Shown here: in pieces, positions 40,009 through 48,057 of the stretch
How the letters are laid out: each line of letters opens with the position of its first letter
How positions within the stretch are numbered: position 1 is the first letter of the stretch
Assembly (NCBI GenBank): GCA_900470195.1
Contig: UEIJ01000002.1
Coordinates: 186,001 to 250,000 of the forward strand
Direction: 5' to 3'
Length of the DNA stretch: 64,000 nt
Source of the DNA: Hyphomicrobiales bacterium
GTDB lineage: Bacteria > Pseudomonadota > Alphaproteobacteria > Rhizobiales > Rhizobiaceae
Program-made: the position numbers and the translations under genes
Notes under the pieces: generated by a model
Database searches by the model: none
What the model saw: the letters and a program-made list of their open reading frames with translations, nothing else
Told to the model about the DNA's origin: nothing

Positions 40009-42387
40009 TTATTGCGAGTTCCCCATTATGATATCGAGCAATGTCGTGGATTTTCCAGATTGTTGCGGTTGTCCGCCGCCCACATCGCCGGGGGGCAACG
40101 GACGGTAATCATCATTGGCATTGGCAGGATATGCCGAAACGCCGGGTTGTTCTGCAAGCGGGCGTCCCGTCTGGCCCGGCTGCTGGATAGTGCTGCGGAC
40201 TGGCGAATCCGGCGCTGGCGGCCAGTATCCGTCGTCACCATTGGCAGCCATCGGCTGATTGCCATAGGAATCCTGCGGCATCATGTTTGGATCGTAGGGC
40301 GCATTCGGGTCGATGCCGTCGCTGCCGCCGGGAACGATGTTCTGAATGTCGTAATGGCCGGGAAGCTCGGCGATGGGCACGCCCTTGTGCGCTTCCTTCA
40401 TGAAGCTTTTCCAGGCCGCGACCGGCAAGGTCGCGCCGAACACGCGCTTCATGCCCTTGCCATCGTCATTGCCGAACCACACGCCGGTCGTGAGGTTGGC
40501 AGTATAACCGACAAACCATGCATCGCGAAAATTCTGGCTGGTGCCGGTCTTGCCCGCGGCTGGCCAGCCAAAGGCCGCGCGCTTTGCCGTCCCGTCCTCC
40601 ACCGTGCGCCGCAGCATCGCATTCATCATGCCGACATTGCGCTCGTCGATAACGCGCGGTCCGACGCCGTCTTCCTTCTGGTAAAGAACCTTGTCGTTCG
40701 AATCCGTTACCCTGGTTATGAAATAGACCGGCGCGCGATAGCCGCCATTGGCAAATGGCACATAGGCATCGGTCAGTTCCAGCAATGTCACTTCCGATGT
40801 GCCGAGCGCCAGCGAGGCATTGGCTTCGAGTTTGGACTGCACGCCGAGCCGGTGTGCCGTATCGATCACGGTCTGCGGGCCGACTTCCATGACGAGTTGT
40901 GCGGCGACGGAGTTCAATGAGTGAGAAAGTGCGGTCGCCAGCGTCACCTGTCCCATATATTTGCCGTTATCGTTGCTCGGCGTCCATTTGCCGATGCGGA
41001 CCGGCGCGTCATTGCGCACGGAGTCCGGCGTGCGGCCCTGTTCAAGCGCCGTCAGATAGACGAAGGGCTTGAAAGAGGAGGCTGGCTGGCGGCGGGCGTC
41101 CGTTACACGGTCGAACTGGCTGGTGGCATAATCGACGCCGCCGACCATGGCGCGGACCGCACCGGTGCTGTCGATGGAAACGAGCGCGCCCTGGCTCGCA
41201 TTCATCTTTTTGCCGTTCTGGGAAATCTGATCCTTGATCGCTTCTTCGCCTGCGCGTTGCAGGTTGAGGTCGATGGTGGTCTGAACGGTGATGTCGTCCT
41301 TCGCCTCACCAATCAGTTCGGGCAGCGCGGCAACCACCTTGTCAGCGACATAGTTTTCCGAACCCTGCCAGTAGGATGGCGCCCGCGTCGGCGGTTCGCT
41401 TTCGGCGATAGCCATCTGGCGGTCGTCGATCATGCCTTCCTCACGCATCGCGCCCAGCACCAGCTTGGCGCGCGCGGCGGCGGCTTCCGGATCGCGGGCA
41501 GGCGACAGGCGCGACGGAGCCTTCAAAAGACCGGCGAGCGTCGCCGCTTCCATCAGGTTCACGTCCTTGGCGGACTTGTTGAAATAACGCCGCGAGGCTG
41601 CATCGACGCCGAAAGCGCCGGAACCGAGATAAACCCGGTTTAGATACATCTCCAGAATCTGGTCCTTGGTGTATTTGTGCTCCAGCCACAATGCGAGCAT
41701 GACTTCCTGCACCTTGCGCTCAAGCGTGCGGTCGGGCGAGAGAAACAGGTTCTTGGCAAGCTGCTGGGTAAGGGTCGATCCGCCCTGAACGGCGCGGCCG
41801 GAAACGACATTGGTCACCACCGCACGGGCAAGGCCGATTGGGTCGATGCCGAAATGCGAATAGAAGCGGCGGTCTTCGATGGCTATGACGGCCTTCGGGA
41901 TAAAAGGCGACATTTCGTGCAAGCCCACGGCCTCGCCGCCGGTCGTACCCCGATTAGCGATCAGGTTGCCGTTGACATCGACGATGCGCACATTCGGCGG
42001 TCGATCGGGAATGGCCCAGTCGGTCGTCGGCGGCATCTTGGCGGCAAAATAGACGAGCAATCCTGCAAAGGCGATGCCGCCCCAAAGGCCCAGCACCAGG
42101 CACCAGTAGATCGAGCGGCGCAAAAAACCGAAGAAGCCGCGCGGCTTTTTCTTGGACCGGCGCGAAGAGCGCGGTGCCTGTTCATTCGATTGCCTGCGTC
42201 GGCGCTGCTGCGAGCGAGCCATGCGGTCCTCCTCGTCGACGCGAAAAACCTCATCGTCTTGTTTCTCTTCGCCACCGAAGGAAGGTTCGATGCGCCGGTT
42301 TTTATCGTCACGCGATGCCATGTCAGTCTGGAGCCGCCCGCCCGTTTGCCGGTCCCAATCGTGATGCGGACCGGTCGCTTTGAACAA
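40009..42387 (-). CDS. PBP1A-family class A penicillin-binding protein
   Basis: A 792-residue bifunctional peptidoglycan synthase. A charged cytoplasmic N-terminus rich in R and K is followed by one membrane anchor (IYWCLVLGLWGGIAFAGLLV, about residues 93-112). The GT51 transglycosylase domain has IAIEDRRFYSHFGID near residue 168, and GGSTLTQQLAKNLF. The transpeptidase domain has SSFKPF (about 437), SHSLN and KTGTS (about 610). The C-terminal 100 residues are Pro/Gln/Asn-rich and low complexity. A start at 42321 (MASRDDKNRR) is an equally good alternative to 42387; neither has a strong ribosome site. Confidence 0.92.
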   Translation of the reverse strand: MFKATGPHHDWDRQTGGRLQTDMASRDDKNRRIEPSFGGEEKQDDEVFRVDEEDRMARSQQRRRRQSNEQAPRSSRRSKKKPRGFFGFLRRSIYWCLVLGLWGGIAFAGLLVYFAAKMPPTTDWAIPDRPPNVRIVDVNGNLIANRGTTGGEAVGLHEMSPFIPKAVIAIEDRRFYSHFGIDPIGLARAVVTNVVSGRAVQGGSTLTQQLAKNLFLSPDRTLERKVQEVMLALWLEHKYTKDQILEMYLNRVYLGSGAFGVDAASRRYFNKSAKDVNLMEAATLAGLLKAPSRLSPARDPEAAAARAKLVLGAMREEGMIDDRQMAIAESEPPTRAPSYWQGSENYVADKVVAALPELIGEAKDDITVQTTIDLNLQRAGEEAIKDQISQNGKKMNASQGALVSIDSTGAVRAMVGGVDYATSQFDRVTDARRQPASSFKPFVYLTALEQGRTPDSVRNDAPVRIGKWTPSNDNGKYMGQVTLATALSHSLNSVAAQLVMEVGPQTVIDTAHRLGVQSKLEANASLALGTSEVTLLELTDAYVPFANGGYRAPVYFITRVTDSNDKVLYQKEDGVGPRVIDERNVGMMNAMLRRTVEDGTAKRAAFGWPAAGKTGTSQNFRDAWFVGYTANLTTGVWFGNDDGKGMKRVFGATLPVAAWKSFMKEAHKGVPIAELPGHYDIQNIVPGGSDGIDPNAPYDPNMMPQDSYGNQPMAANGDDGYWPPAPDSPVRSTIQQPGQTGRPLAEQPGVSAYPANANDDYRPLPPGDVGGGQPQQSGKSTTLLDIIMGNSQ

Positions 42388-42491
42388 TGTTTGCGTGCTT
42401 TACGGGATTTTGTGCCGCAAAAGCAAATAAGGGCCTAATGCGGTGCAGGGTAAATGCGGCAGTTTAAAGGGACGTAAATCGTCCGTGCACA

Positions 42492-42520
42492 AAAAAGGCT
42501 CCGCCGCGGCGGAGCCTTTC
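42492..42520 (-). terminator. Rho-independent terminator of the first Omp gene
   Basis: Minus-strand palindrome centred on GGCTCCGCC GC GGCGGAGCC (42499-42518 region) flanked by A and T runs, ending in TTTTTT (42497 down to 42492). It lies 22 bases behind the stop. Confidence 0.9.
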
Positions 42521-42542
42521 TCGATCATAGGCGCTTGAAGGC

Positions 42543-43235
42543 CTAGAACTTGTAGGCGATGCCGAGGCGGATATCGTTGGTTTTGAACGAGCCGCGGGTG
42601 CTGAAGTCGTCCACCCCGAAATCCTTGTTGCCGAAATCGGTATAGCGATATTCCAGGCGCAGAGTGATATTGTCGGTCGCTGCATAGTCGATACCGGCGC
42701 CTGCGGTCCAGCCGGTCAGCGTCTGGCTGTCGCTATAGCTGGTGCTGCCGCCGATGATGACCGAATTCTTGACATGGCCGAAAGCTACACCGCCGGCGAT
42801 GTAAGGCATGAAGCGGTCGATTGCATAACCGGCGCGTGCGCGCACCGCACCCGACCATTCCAGTTTCGATTCAAGCGAGGTCTGAACCGGACGGACACCG
42901 CCACTGAGGTAGTCCTGCGATTCCTTCAGGTCATTATAGTCGAAGTTGCCGTCGATACCGAGAATGACATTATTGCCCAGGTCGAAGTTGTAGCCGGCAT
43001 AGACACCGCCGAGAAAGCCGTTCGGCTTGAACTCAGCATAGTTATCCGCGTCGCCGTCCAGCTTGCCGCGACCCCAGCCCCAGCCGATTTCACCACCGAT
43101 ATAGGCGCCGCCCCACGAGAAGACCGGCGCTACGAACGGAACAGGTTCCTCCGAAACAATCGCATCTGCTGCGAAGGCACTGCTGCTGGCGGCGATTGCG
43201 ATAAGGGATGCGCTAAGAATCACTTTAAGATTCAT
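42543..43235 (-). CDS. Outer-membrane beta-barrel protein, Omp25/Omp31 family
   Basis: A 230-residue protein with a signal peptide (MNLKVILSASLIAIAASSSA, cleavage after FAADA region) and an eight-strand beta-barrel domain: FSWGGAYIGGEIGWGWG, then GFLGGVYAGYNFDLGNNVIL, RARAGYAIDRFMPYIAGGVA and a terminal strand IRLGIAYKF with the C-terminal aromatic Phe. Such proteins are abundant immunogenic surface proteins in Brucella. It is a paralogue of the adjacent gene at 43508-44200, with a terminator between them, so each probably has its own promoter. Confidence 0.93.
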   Translation of the reverse strand: MNLKVILSASLIAIAASSSAFAADAIVSEEPVPFVAPVFSWGGAYIGGEIGWGWGRGKLDGDADNYAEFKPNGFLGGVYAGYNFDLGNNVILGIDGNFDYNDLKESQDYLSGGVRPVQTSLESKLEWSGAVRARAGYAIDRFMPYIAGGVAFGHVKNSVIIGGSTSYSDSQTLTGWTAGAGIDYAATDNITLRLEYRYTDFGNKDFGVDDFSTRGSFKTNDIRLGIAYKF

Positions 43236-43454
43236 GGAAAGATCCTTTTAAATATATGTCAGTGAATATCTTCCGGATATATAGGTCCTTTTGCTGTAGA
43301 TGTATGTAGCAAAAGGGCAACATGAAAAGGTTTGCTGTTGATATGTCTGTAATTAGTTGTTATCTATTTATTGAATTCTAATATTATTACGTTAGAAAAA
43401 GCATTTATACATCGGTCATTTGTCCGGCGTTATTCAACTTTTCGTAATAGCCCG

Positions 43455-43485
43455 AAAATAAAAAGGCCCCGCATTGCGGGGCCTT
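43455..43485 (-). terminator. Rho-independent terminator of the second Omp gene
   Basis: Minus-strand stem AAGGCCCCGC / GCGGGGCCTT (43476-43485 and 43463-43472) with loop AAT, followed by TTTTTATTTT. It lies 22 bases behind the stop. Confidence 0.92.
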
Positions 43486-43507
43486 GGTCTGTATCGTTCA
43501 GCAGAAA

Positions 43508-44200
43508 TCAGAACTTGTATGCGACGCCGAGGCGGACTTCGTTGGTCTTGAAATCCTGATTGATGTTCAGGCCGCCGAAATCGATGTCCTTGTCGCCGTA
43601 GTCGGTGTAGCGATATTCAAGGCGAACGATCAGGTTATCGGTCGCGGCGTAATCCACGCCCGCACCTGCGGTCCAGCCGGTAAGCGTCTTGCTTTCGGAG
43701 AAGCTGCCAACACCGTCGATGCTGCCGCTGTTCTTGATGTTGCCGAAGGCCACACCACCGGCGATGTACGGCATGAAGCGGTCAACCGCATAGCCGACGC
43801 GGGCGCGAACGGCGCCGGACCAGCGAAGCTTGGTTTCGAAATCGCCTGCTGGAGCGCCAGCCGCGTCGAAAACGTCGATGCCCTTGGAAACGTCGTTATA
43901 GGTCACGTCGCCGTCGATACCGAGAACGACATTATTGCCGAGATCGAAGTTATAACCGGCATAGACGCCACCGAGGAAACCATCCGGCTTGACATTGCCA
44001 TAGCTGAATACATCGCCATCGAAATTCGACTTGCCCCAGCCGTAGCCGATCTGGCCACCGATATAGGCGCCGGTCCAGGTGAAGGACGGAGCGACCACGA
44101 CAGGAGCTGGTTCCTGTTCGATGACGGCGTCAGCAGCCTTTGCGCCAGTAGCTGCCACGAGGGCGACAGTCGATGCAAGAAGAAGGGCCTTGAGCTTCAT
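43508..44200 (-). CDS. Outer-membrane beta-barrel protein, Omp25/Omp31 family
   Basis: A 230-residue paralogue of the neighbouring barrel protein. Signal peptide MKLKALLLASTVALVAATGA ending AKA; mature part FTWTGAYIGGQIGYGWGKS, GFLGGVYAGYNFDLGNNVVL, RARVGYAVDRFMPYIAGGVA and terminal VRLGVAYKF. Start chosen at 44200 because CAGGAGG lies upstream; the open frame extends to 44233. The region 44201-44453 before it has no gene and should carry its promoter, shared back-to-back with the acyltransferase gene. Confidence 0.93.
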   Translation of the reverse strand: MKLKALLLASTVALVAATGAKAADAVIEQEPAPVVVAPSFTWTGAYIGGQIGYGWGKSNFDGDVFSYGNVKPDGFLGGVYAGYNFDLGNNVVLGIDGDVTYNDVSKGIDVFDAAGAPAGDFETKLRWSGAVRARVGYAVDRFMPYIAGGVAFGNIKNSGSIDGVGSFSESKTLTGWTAGAGVDYAATDNLIVRLEYRYTDYGDKDIDFGGLNINQDFKTNEVRLGVAYKF

Positions 44201-44453
44201 GATAAACCTCCTGAAGGAAAGTCTCAGAACCAATACTTGGAGTTAATATAAGCGATTGCTGTCAAAAGTCTGTAGCAAACGGGACACAGCAAGAGGAATG
44301 TCGTCCGGGCAGTACACGATCCTGTGATCGCTTCATGAAGAGTCTTGATGACAGGCGGGCGCAATAGGGCGAAGGCGGGCGGAAGTTCTTCGGGATGTAA
44401 TTCTCCCGCCGTTCGCGTTATAGAATGCAGCCGAACTTGCGGGGGAACCGGAA

Positions 44454-45569
44454 ATGCAGGACACAAAGGGCATGAATGTGCGGGTCGACTGGGTCGATAT
44501 TGCCAAGGGCATCTGCATTATCTTCGTGGTTATGATGCACTCCACGCTCGGTGTTGAGAAGGCTGCCGGTGCGCAAGGGTGGATGCACTATGTCGTGGCC
44601 TTCGCCAAGCCCTTCCGCATGCCGGATTTCTTCATGATTTCAGGCCTGTTCCTCGGTCTCGTCATCGACAGGCCGTGGCGGCGCTATCTCGACCGCAAGG
44701 TGGTGCACTTTCTCTATTTCTATATTCTCTGGCTGGCGATCCAGTTTGCATTCAAGGCGCCGGGCATCGCCAGCGAAGCCGGAATTTCGGGCGTGGTGCA
44801 GGCCTATCTGATGGCTTTCATAGAGCCGTTCGGCACGCTCTGGTTCATTTATATCCTGCCCGTTTTCTTCATCGCTACGCGACTGTTGAAGCGTGTGCCG
44901 GTTGGCGTGACCTTTACGGTGCTGGCCTTGCTGGAAATCCTGCCGATCCACACGGGCTGGCTCATGGTGGATGAATTCTGCTCGCGGTTCGTCTATTTCT
45001 ATGCGGGCTATGCCTTTGCTCCCGCCATTTTCCGGGTCGCAGACTGGCTGCGCCAGCGTCCGCTCATCGGCATTGCCGGATTGCTGGTTTGGGGATTTGT
45101 CGAATACAAGCTCGTTTTCATGCCGGTGCCGGAAAGCCTCGCCGCGCTGATATCGCCCGCAAGCGACCTTCTGGACGGGCGCGGCGCGGTCAGCGATCTG
45201 CCCGTTATTTCGCTTCTGCTGGGGCTGGTCGGCGCGTTGGCGATCATTTCCATTTCGTCGCTTCTAAGTTTCCTGCCAGCCGGAAACTGGTTGCATAGAG
45301 GTTTGAGCTGGCTCGGTGCGCACTCGATCGTCGTCTACCTGGCTTTCTTCCTGCCGATGGCTGTCGCCCGCACTTTGCTGCTTAAGTTCGGCGTGGGCGA
45401 CATTGGCACCGTCTCCCTTCTGACGACTGCGAGCGGCGTCATTGGCCCGGTGATTCTTTACGGTCTCATCCAGTGGAGCGGTTACGGACAGTTTCTGTTC
45501 CGCCGCCCGGCCTGGGCCTATATCGACAGCGAACCGCAAAAGAAAACGGCGGCTGTCGCCGCCGTTTGA
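44454..45569 (+). CDS. Acyltransferase 3 family membrane protein
   Basis: A 371-residue protein with about ten membrane helices. It begins VRVDWVDIAKGICIIFVVMM with a following His (MHSTLG), and FRMPDFFMISGLFLGLVIDR, the two motifs of acyltransferase family 3 (OafA/NodX/OpgC type), which O-acylate surface or periplasmic sugars. In this genome type one possible target is the cyclic glucan (OpgC-like succinylation), but that is only inference. An alternative start is 44472. The last codons form a terminator hairpin. Confidence 0.82.
   Translation: MQDTKGMNVRVDWVDIAKGICIIFVVMMHSTLGVEKAAGAQGWMHYVVAFAKPFRMPDFFMISGLFLGLVIDRPWRRYLDRKVVHFLYFYILWLAIQFAFKAPGIASEAGISGVVQAYLMAFIEPFGTLWFIYILPVFFIATRLLKRVPVGVTFTVLALLEILPIHTGWLMVDEFCSRFVYFYAGYAFAPAIFRVADWLRQRPLIGIAGLLVWGFVEYKLVFMPVPESLAALISPASDLLDGRGAVSDLPVISLLLGLVGALAIISISSLLSFLPAGNWLHRGLSWLGAHSIVVYLAFFLPMAVARTLLLKFGVGDIGTVSLLTTASGVIGPVILYGLIQWSGYGQFLFRRPAWAYIDSEPQKKTAAVAAV
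45544..45567 (-). terminator. Terminator hairpin inside the 3' coding end of the acyltransferase gene
   Basis: AAACGGCGGC (45544-45553), loop TGTC, GCCGCCGTTT (45558-45567), a perfect 10-bp stem. On the minus strand it is followed by TTTTCTTTT, nine bases behind the RNase D stop. The same bases encode KTAAVAAV of the convergent acyltransferase. Confidence 0.85.
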
Positions 45570-45575
45570 TCTTCC

Positions 45576-46193
45576 TCAGGAATGCGCGAAAATATCGTCT
45601 TCCGGCCAGCCCATAAGATCAAGTTCCGAGCGCGTCGGCAGGAACTTGAAGCAGGCTTCGGCCTGCTTGGTACGGCCATCGCGCTCAAGCCGCTGCTCAA
45701 GCACGGCTTTTAGGCGATGCAGGTAAAGCACGTCGGAAGCTGCATATTCGAGCTGCGCGGCTGACAGCGTTTCCGCGGCCCAGTCCGACGATTGCTGCTG
45801 CTTGGAAATCGAAACGTCGAGAAGCTCGTTGCAAAGCTCCTTCAGGCCGTGACGGTCCGTATAGGTGCGGGTGAGCTTCGATGCGATCTTGGTGCAGAAC
45901 ACTGGCTGCGGCATGGTCCCGAAAGCATGCGCGAGCACGGCGAGGTCGAAGCGGCCGAAATGAAAGATCTTGGTGATGGACCGGTCTTTCAGAAGCTTGA
46001 CCAGATTGGGGGCTTTCTTCTGGCCTGCCTCGATCTGGATCACGTCCGCCGTGCCGTCGCCGGGCGAAATCTGCACCACGCAAAGCCGGTCGCGATGCGG
46101 GTTCAGACCCAGCGTTTCGGTATCGATGGCCACCGCATCGACCTGATAATTGTCGAGATTCGGCAGATCGTTTTTATGAAAACGAATTGTCAT
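45576..46193 (-). CDS. RNase D-like 3'-5' exonuclease
   Basis: A 205-residue protein consisting of a single DEDD exonuclease domain: VDAVAIDTETLGL (Asp and Glu), KIFHFGRFDLAVL (second Asp region) and AALEYAASDVLYLHRL-like C-terminal motif with the last Asp and Tyr. It lacks the HRDC domains of full-length RNase D and corresponds to the short alphaproteobacterial form, acting on structured RNA 3' ends. It lies 44 bases behind the peptidase gene on the same strand; AAGGA before its ATG overlaps the duplicated peptidase end. Confidence 0.88.
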   Translation of the reverse strand: MTIRFHKNDLPNLDNYQVDAVAIDTETLGLNPHRDRLCVVQISPGDGTADVIQIEAGQKKAPNLVKLLKDRSITKIFHFGRFDLAVLAHAFGTMPQPVFCTKIASKLTRTYTDRHGLKELCNELLDVSISKQQQSSDWAAETLSAAQLEYAASDVLYLHRLKAVLEQRLERDGRTKQAEACFKFLPTRSELDLMGWPEDDIFAHS

Positions 46194-46203
46194 TCAGTTA
46201 TCC

Positions 46204-46271
46204 TTACTTCGCGGCGATAGCCGCCATAATGCGGGCCCTACTTGGCGGCGATAGCCGCCATGATACGAGCC
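46204..46271 (-). repeat. Tandem duplication of the peptidase 3' end (2 x 34 bp)
   Basis: Copy 46238-46271 contains the last codons and TAG stop of the peptidase (RIMAAIAAK). Copy 46204-46237, directly behind it, again encodes ARIMAAIAAK followed by TAA, in a different frame because the unit is 34 bp long. The copies differ at five positions. Each contains a GGCGGC-GATA-GCCGCC type hairpin. Confidence 0.85.
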
Positions 46272-47647
46272 CACGAGCGCTGGCCTTTGTGGAAGGAGTT
46301 CAGCTCGTATTTTTCGTTGGGCGAATGGATGCGGTCATCTTCGAGACCAAAGCCCACCAGCAGCGACTCCATGCCGAGGAGCTTGTCGAAATCGCCGACA
46401 ATCGGGATCGAGCCGCCCATGGCGATCAGTACGGCTGGCTTCGGCCATTCGTCGGAAAGCGCATCCTTGGCCTTGGAAACAAGCGGGGAGTCATAGGGCA
46501 ACTGGATGGCCGGGGAGCCGCCATGCGGATGGAACTCGACCGAGCAGTCGGCGGGAACGCGTTCCTTGACGAAAGCGCGGAAGGCTTCGCGGATTTTGAC
46601 CGGGTCCTGTTTGTGGACGAGGCGGAACGAAACCTTGGCGGAAGCTTCTGCGGCGATGACGGTCTTGAAGCCTTCGCCGGTATAGCCGCCGGTGATGCCG
46701 TTGACTTCCGCCGTCGGGCGCGCCCATGTCAGTTCCAGCACGCTGCGGCCTTTTTCGCCGGAGGGGATGGAAAGGCCAATCGGGCCAAGGAAATTTTCCG
46801 CCGTGCGGCCAAGGCTTTCCCAGGACTTCAGGATCTGCGTCGGGGTTTCTTCAACACCTTCGTAGAAATCAGGAACCGTCACACGACCGGTTTCGTCGTG
46901 CAGGTCGGCCAGAATCCTGGTCAGGATATGGATCGGGTTCGCCGCGGCACCGCCGAAGAAACCGGAATGCAGGTCGCGGTCGGCTGCCTTGATGACGATT
47001 TCTTCGCCGACGAGGCCGCGCAGGCCGACGCTGATGGCAGGCGTTTCCGCATCCCACATGGCCGTATCGCAGACAAGTGCCACATCGGCCTTCAATTCTT
47101 CTTTGTTGGCGTCGAGGAAAGGCTTGAGCGATGGCGAACCGGATTCTTCCTCGCCTTCAAACAGAAGCGTAACCTTGACGGGCAGATTGCCATTCACTGC
47201 CTTATAAGCCCGGCAGGCTTCCACAAAGGTCATGAGCTGGCCCTTGTCATCGGACGTACCGCGTCCGGTCAGGATCTTGCGGCCGTTTCCCACATCCTTG
47301 ATCGCGGGGTCGAACGGGTCGTTTTCCCACAGATTGAGCGGATCGACCGGCTGCACGTCATAATGCCCGTAGAACAGCACATGCGGGGCATCGGATGTGG
47401 CGCCTTCGTGATGAGCAACCACCATCGGGTGGCCCGGCGTATCGCGTACGCTCGCATCGAAGCCGATCGTCTTCAAATCCTCGACCAGCCACTCCGCAGC
47501 CTTGCGGCAGTCGGCCTTGAAAGCCGGATCGGTTGAAATCGACTTGATCCGCAGGAGATCGAACAGGCGATCGAGGCTCTTGTCGAGGTTGTTGTCGAGA
47601 TGGGCGAGAACTTTGTCGAGCGATGGCGCAGACGATTGCTGGGACAT
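46238..47647 (-). CDS. M20 family dipeptidase/metallopeptidase
   Basis: A 469-residue enzyme of the ArgE/DapE/carnosinase group. Metal ligands visible: His and Asp in VLFYGHYDVQPVD near residue 85, Asp in GRGTSDDKGQLM and the catalytic and ligand glutamates in LLFEGEEESGSPS near 148-160; a late histidine follows in GFGLEDDRIHSPNEKYEL. It probably hydrolyses dipeptides in the cytosol with two zinc ions. Start chosen at MSQQSSAPSL (47647). The gene's end is duplicated in tandem. Confidence 0.9.
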   Translation of the reverse strand: MSQQSSAPSLDKVLAHLDNNLDKSLDRLFDLLRIKSISTDPAFKADCRKAAEWLVEDLKTIGFDASVRDTPGHPMVVAHHEGATSDAPHVLFYGHYDVQPVDPLNLWENDPFDPAIKDVGNGRKILTGRGTSDDKGQLMTFVEACRAYKAVNGNLPVKVTLLFEGEEESGSPSLKPFLDANKEELKADVALVCDTAMWDAETPAISVGLRGLVGEEIVIKAADRDLHSGFFGGAAANPIHILTRILADLHDETGRVTVPDFYEGVEETPTQILKSWESLGRTAENFLGPIGLSIPSGEKGRSVLELTWARPTAEVNGITGGYTGEGFKTVIAAEASAKVSFRLVHKQDPVKIREAFRAFVKERVPADCSVEFHPHGGSPAIQLPYDSPLVSKAKDALSDEWPKPAVLIAMGGSIPIVGDFDKLLGMESLLVGFGLEDDRIHSPNEKYELNSFHKGQRSWARIMAAIAAK

Positions 47648-47750
47648 GGAAACTTCCTGACGAGTCGTAACGTAAACTGGCGGCACACTACAACCAGCGT
47701 CGTCAAGAAGAAACCCAATTTGAGGGGAAGTTGCTCTCTCAGAAATGAAT

Positions 47751-47835
47751 TGGCCGTTACGGTGAGGGGGTTACCGTAACGGCCATATCACTACACTCAA
47801 AGCGGCAGCCCGGAGAGGGGAATGAGGCTGCCGCT
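47751..47835. other. Two strong hairpins with G-rich loops in the peptidase-polA gap
   Basis: TGGCCGTTACGGT / ACCGTAACGGCCA (47751-47763 and 47773-47785) is a perfect 13-bp stem with loop GAGGGGGTT. AGCGGCAGCC / GGCTGCCGCT (47801-47810 and 47826-47835) is a perfect 10-bp stem with loop CGGAGAGGGGAATGA. They lie in a 410-bp gap between the divergent peptidase and polA genes, in which I see no other gene. No T run follows. It could be a small RNA, a leader of polA or a protein-binding dyad. Confidence 0.55.
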
Positions 47836-48057
47836 AACATCCGGCATCCAACGGGGGACGGGTCAGAAAACCGGCGACCGACGAACTGTCGATGACCTGG
47901 ATTTGGCCTTTCAACTGTGGCTATTCAAGGGCGCGGAAGATTACAAATCTGTAACAAACGTGTTATCGCGACGTGATTGGTTTCTTTCACGTGGACGGTT
48001 GTTTCTCCTGACACGGGAGCGGTTTCCTTTGGCGCCGCTTTCCTCTAATTCTACCTT

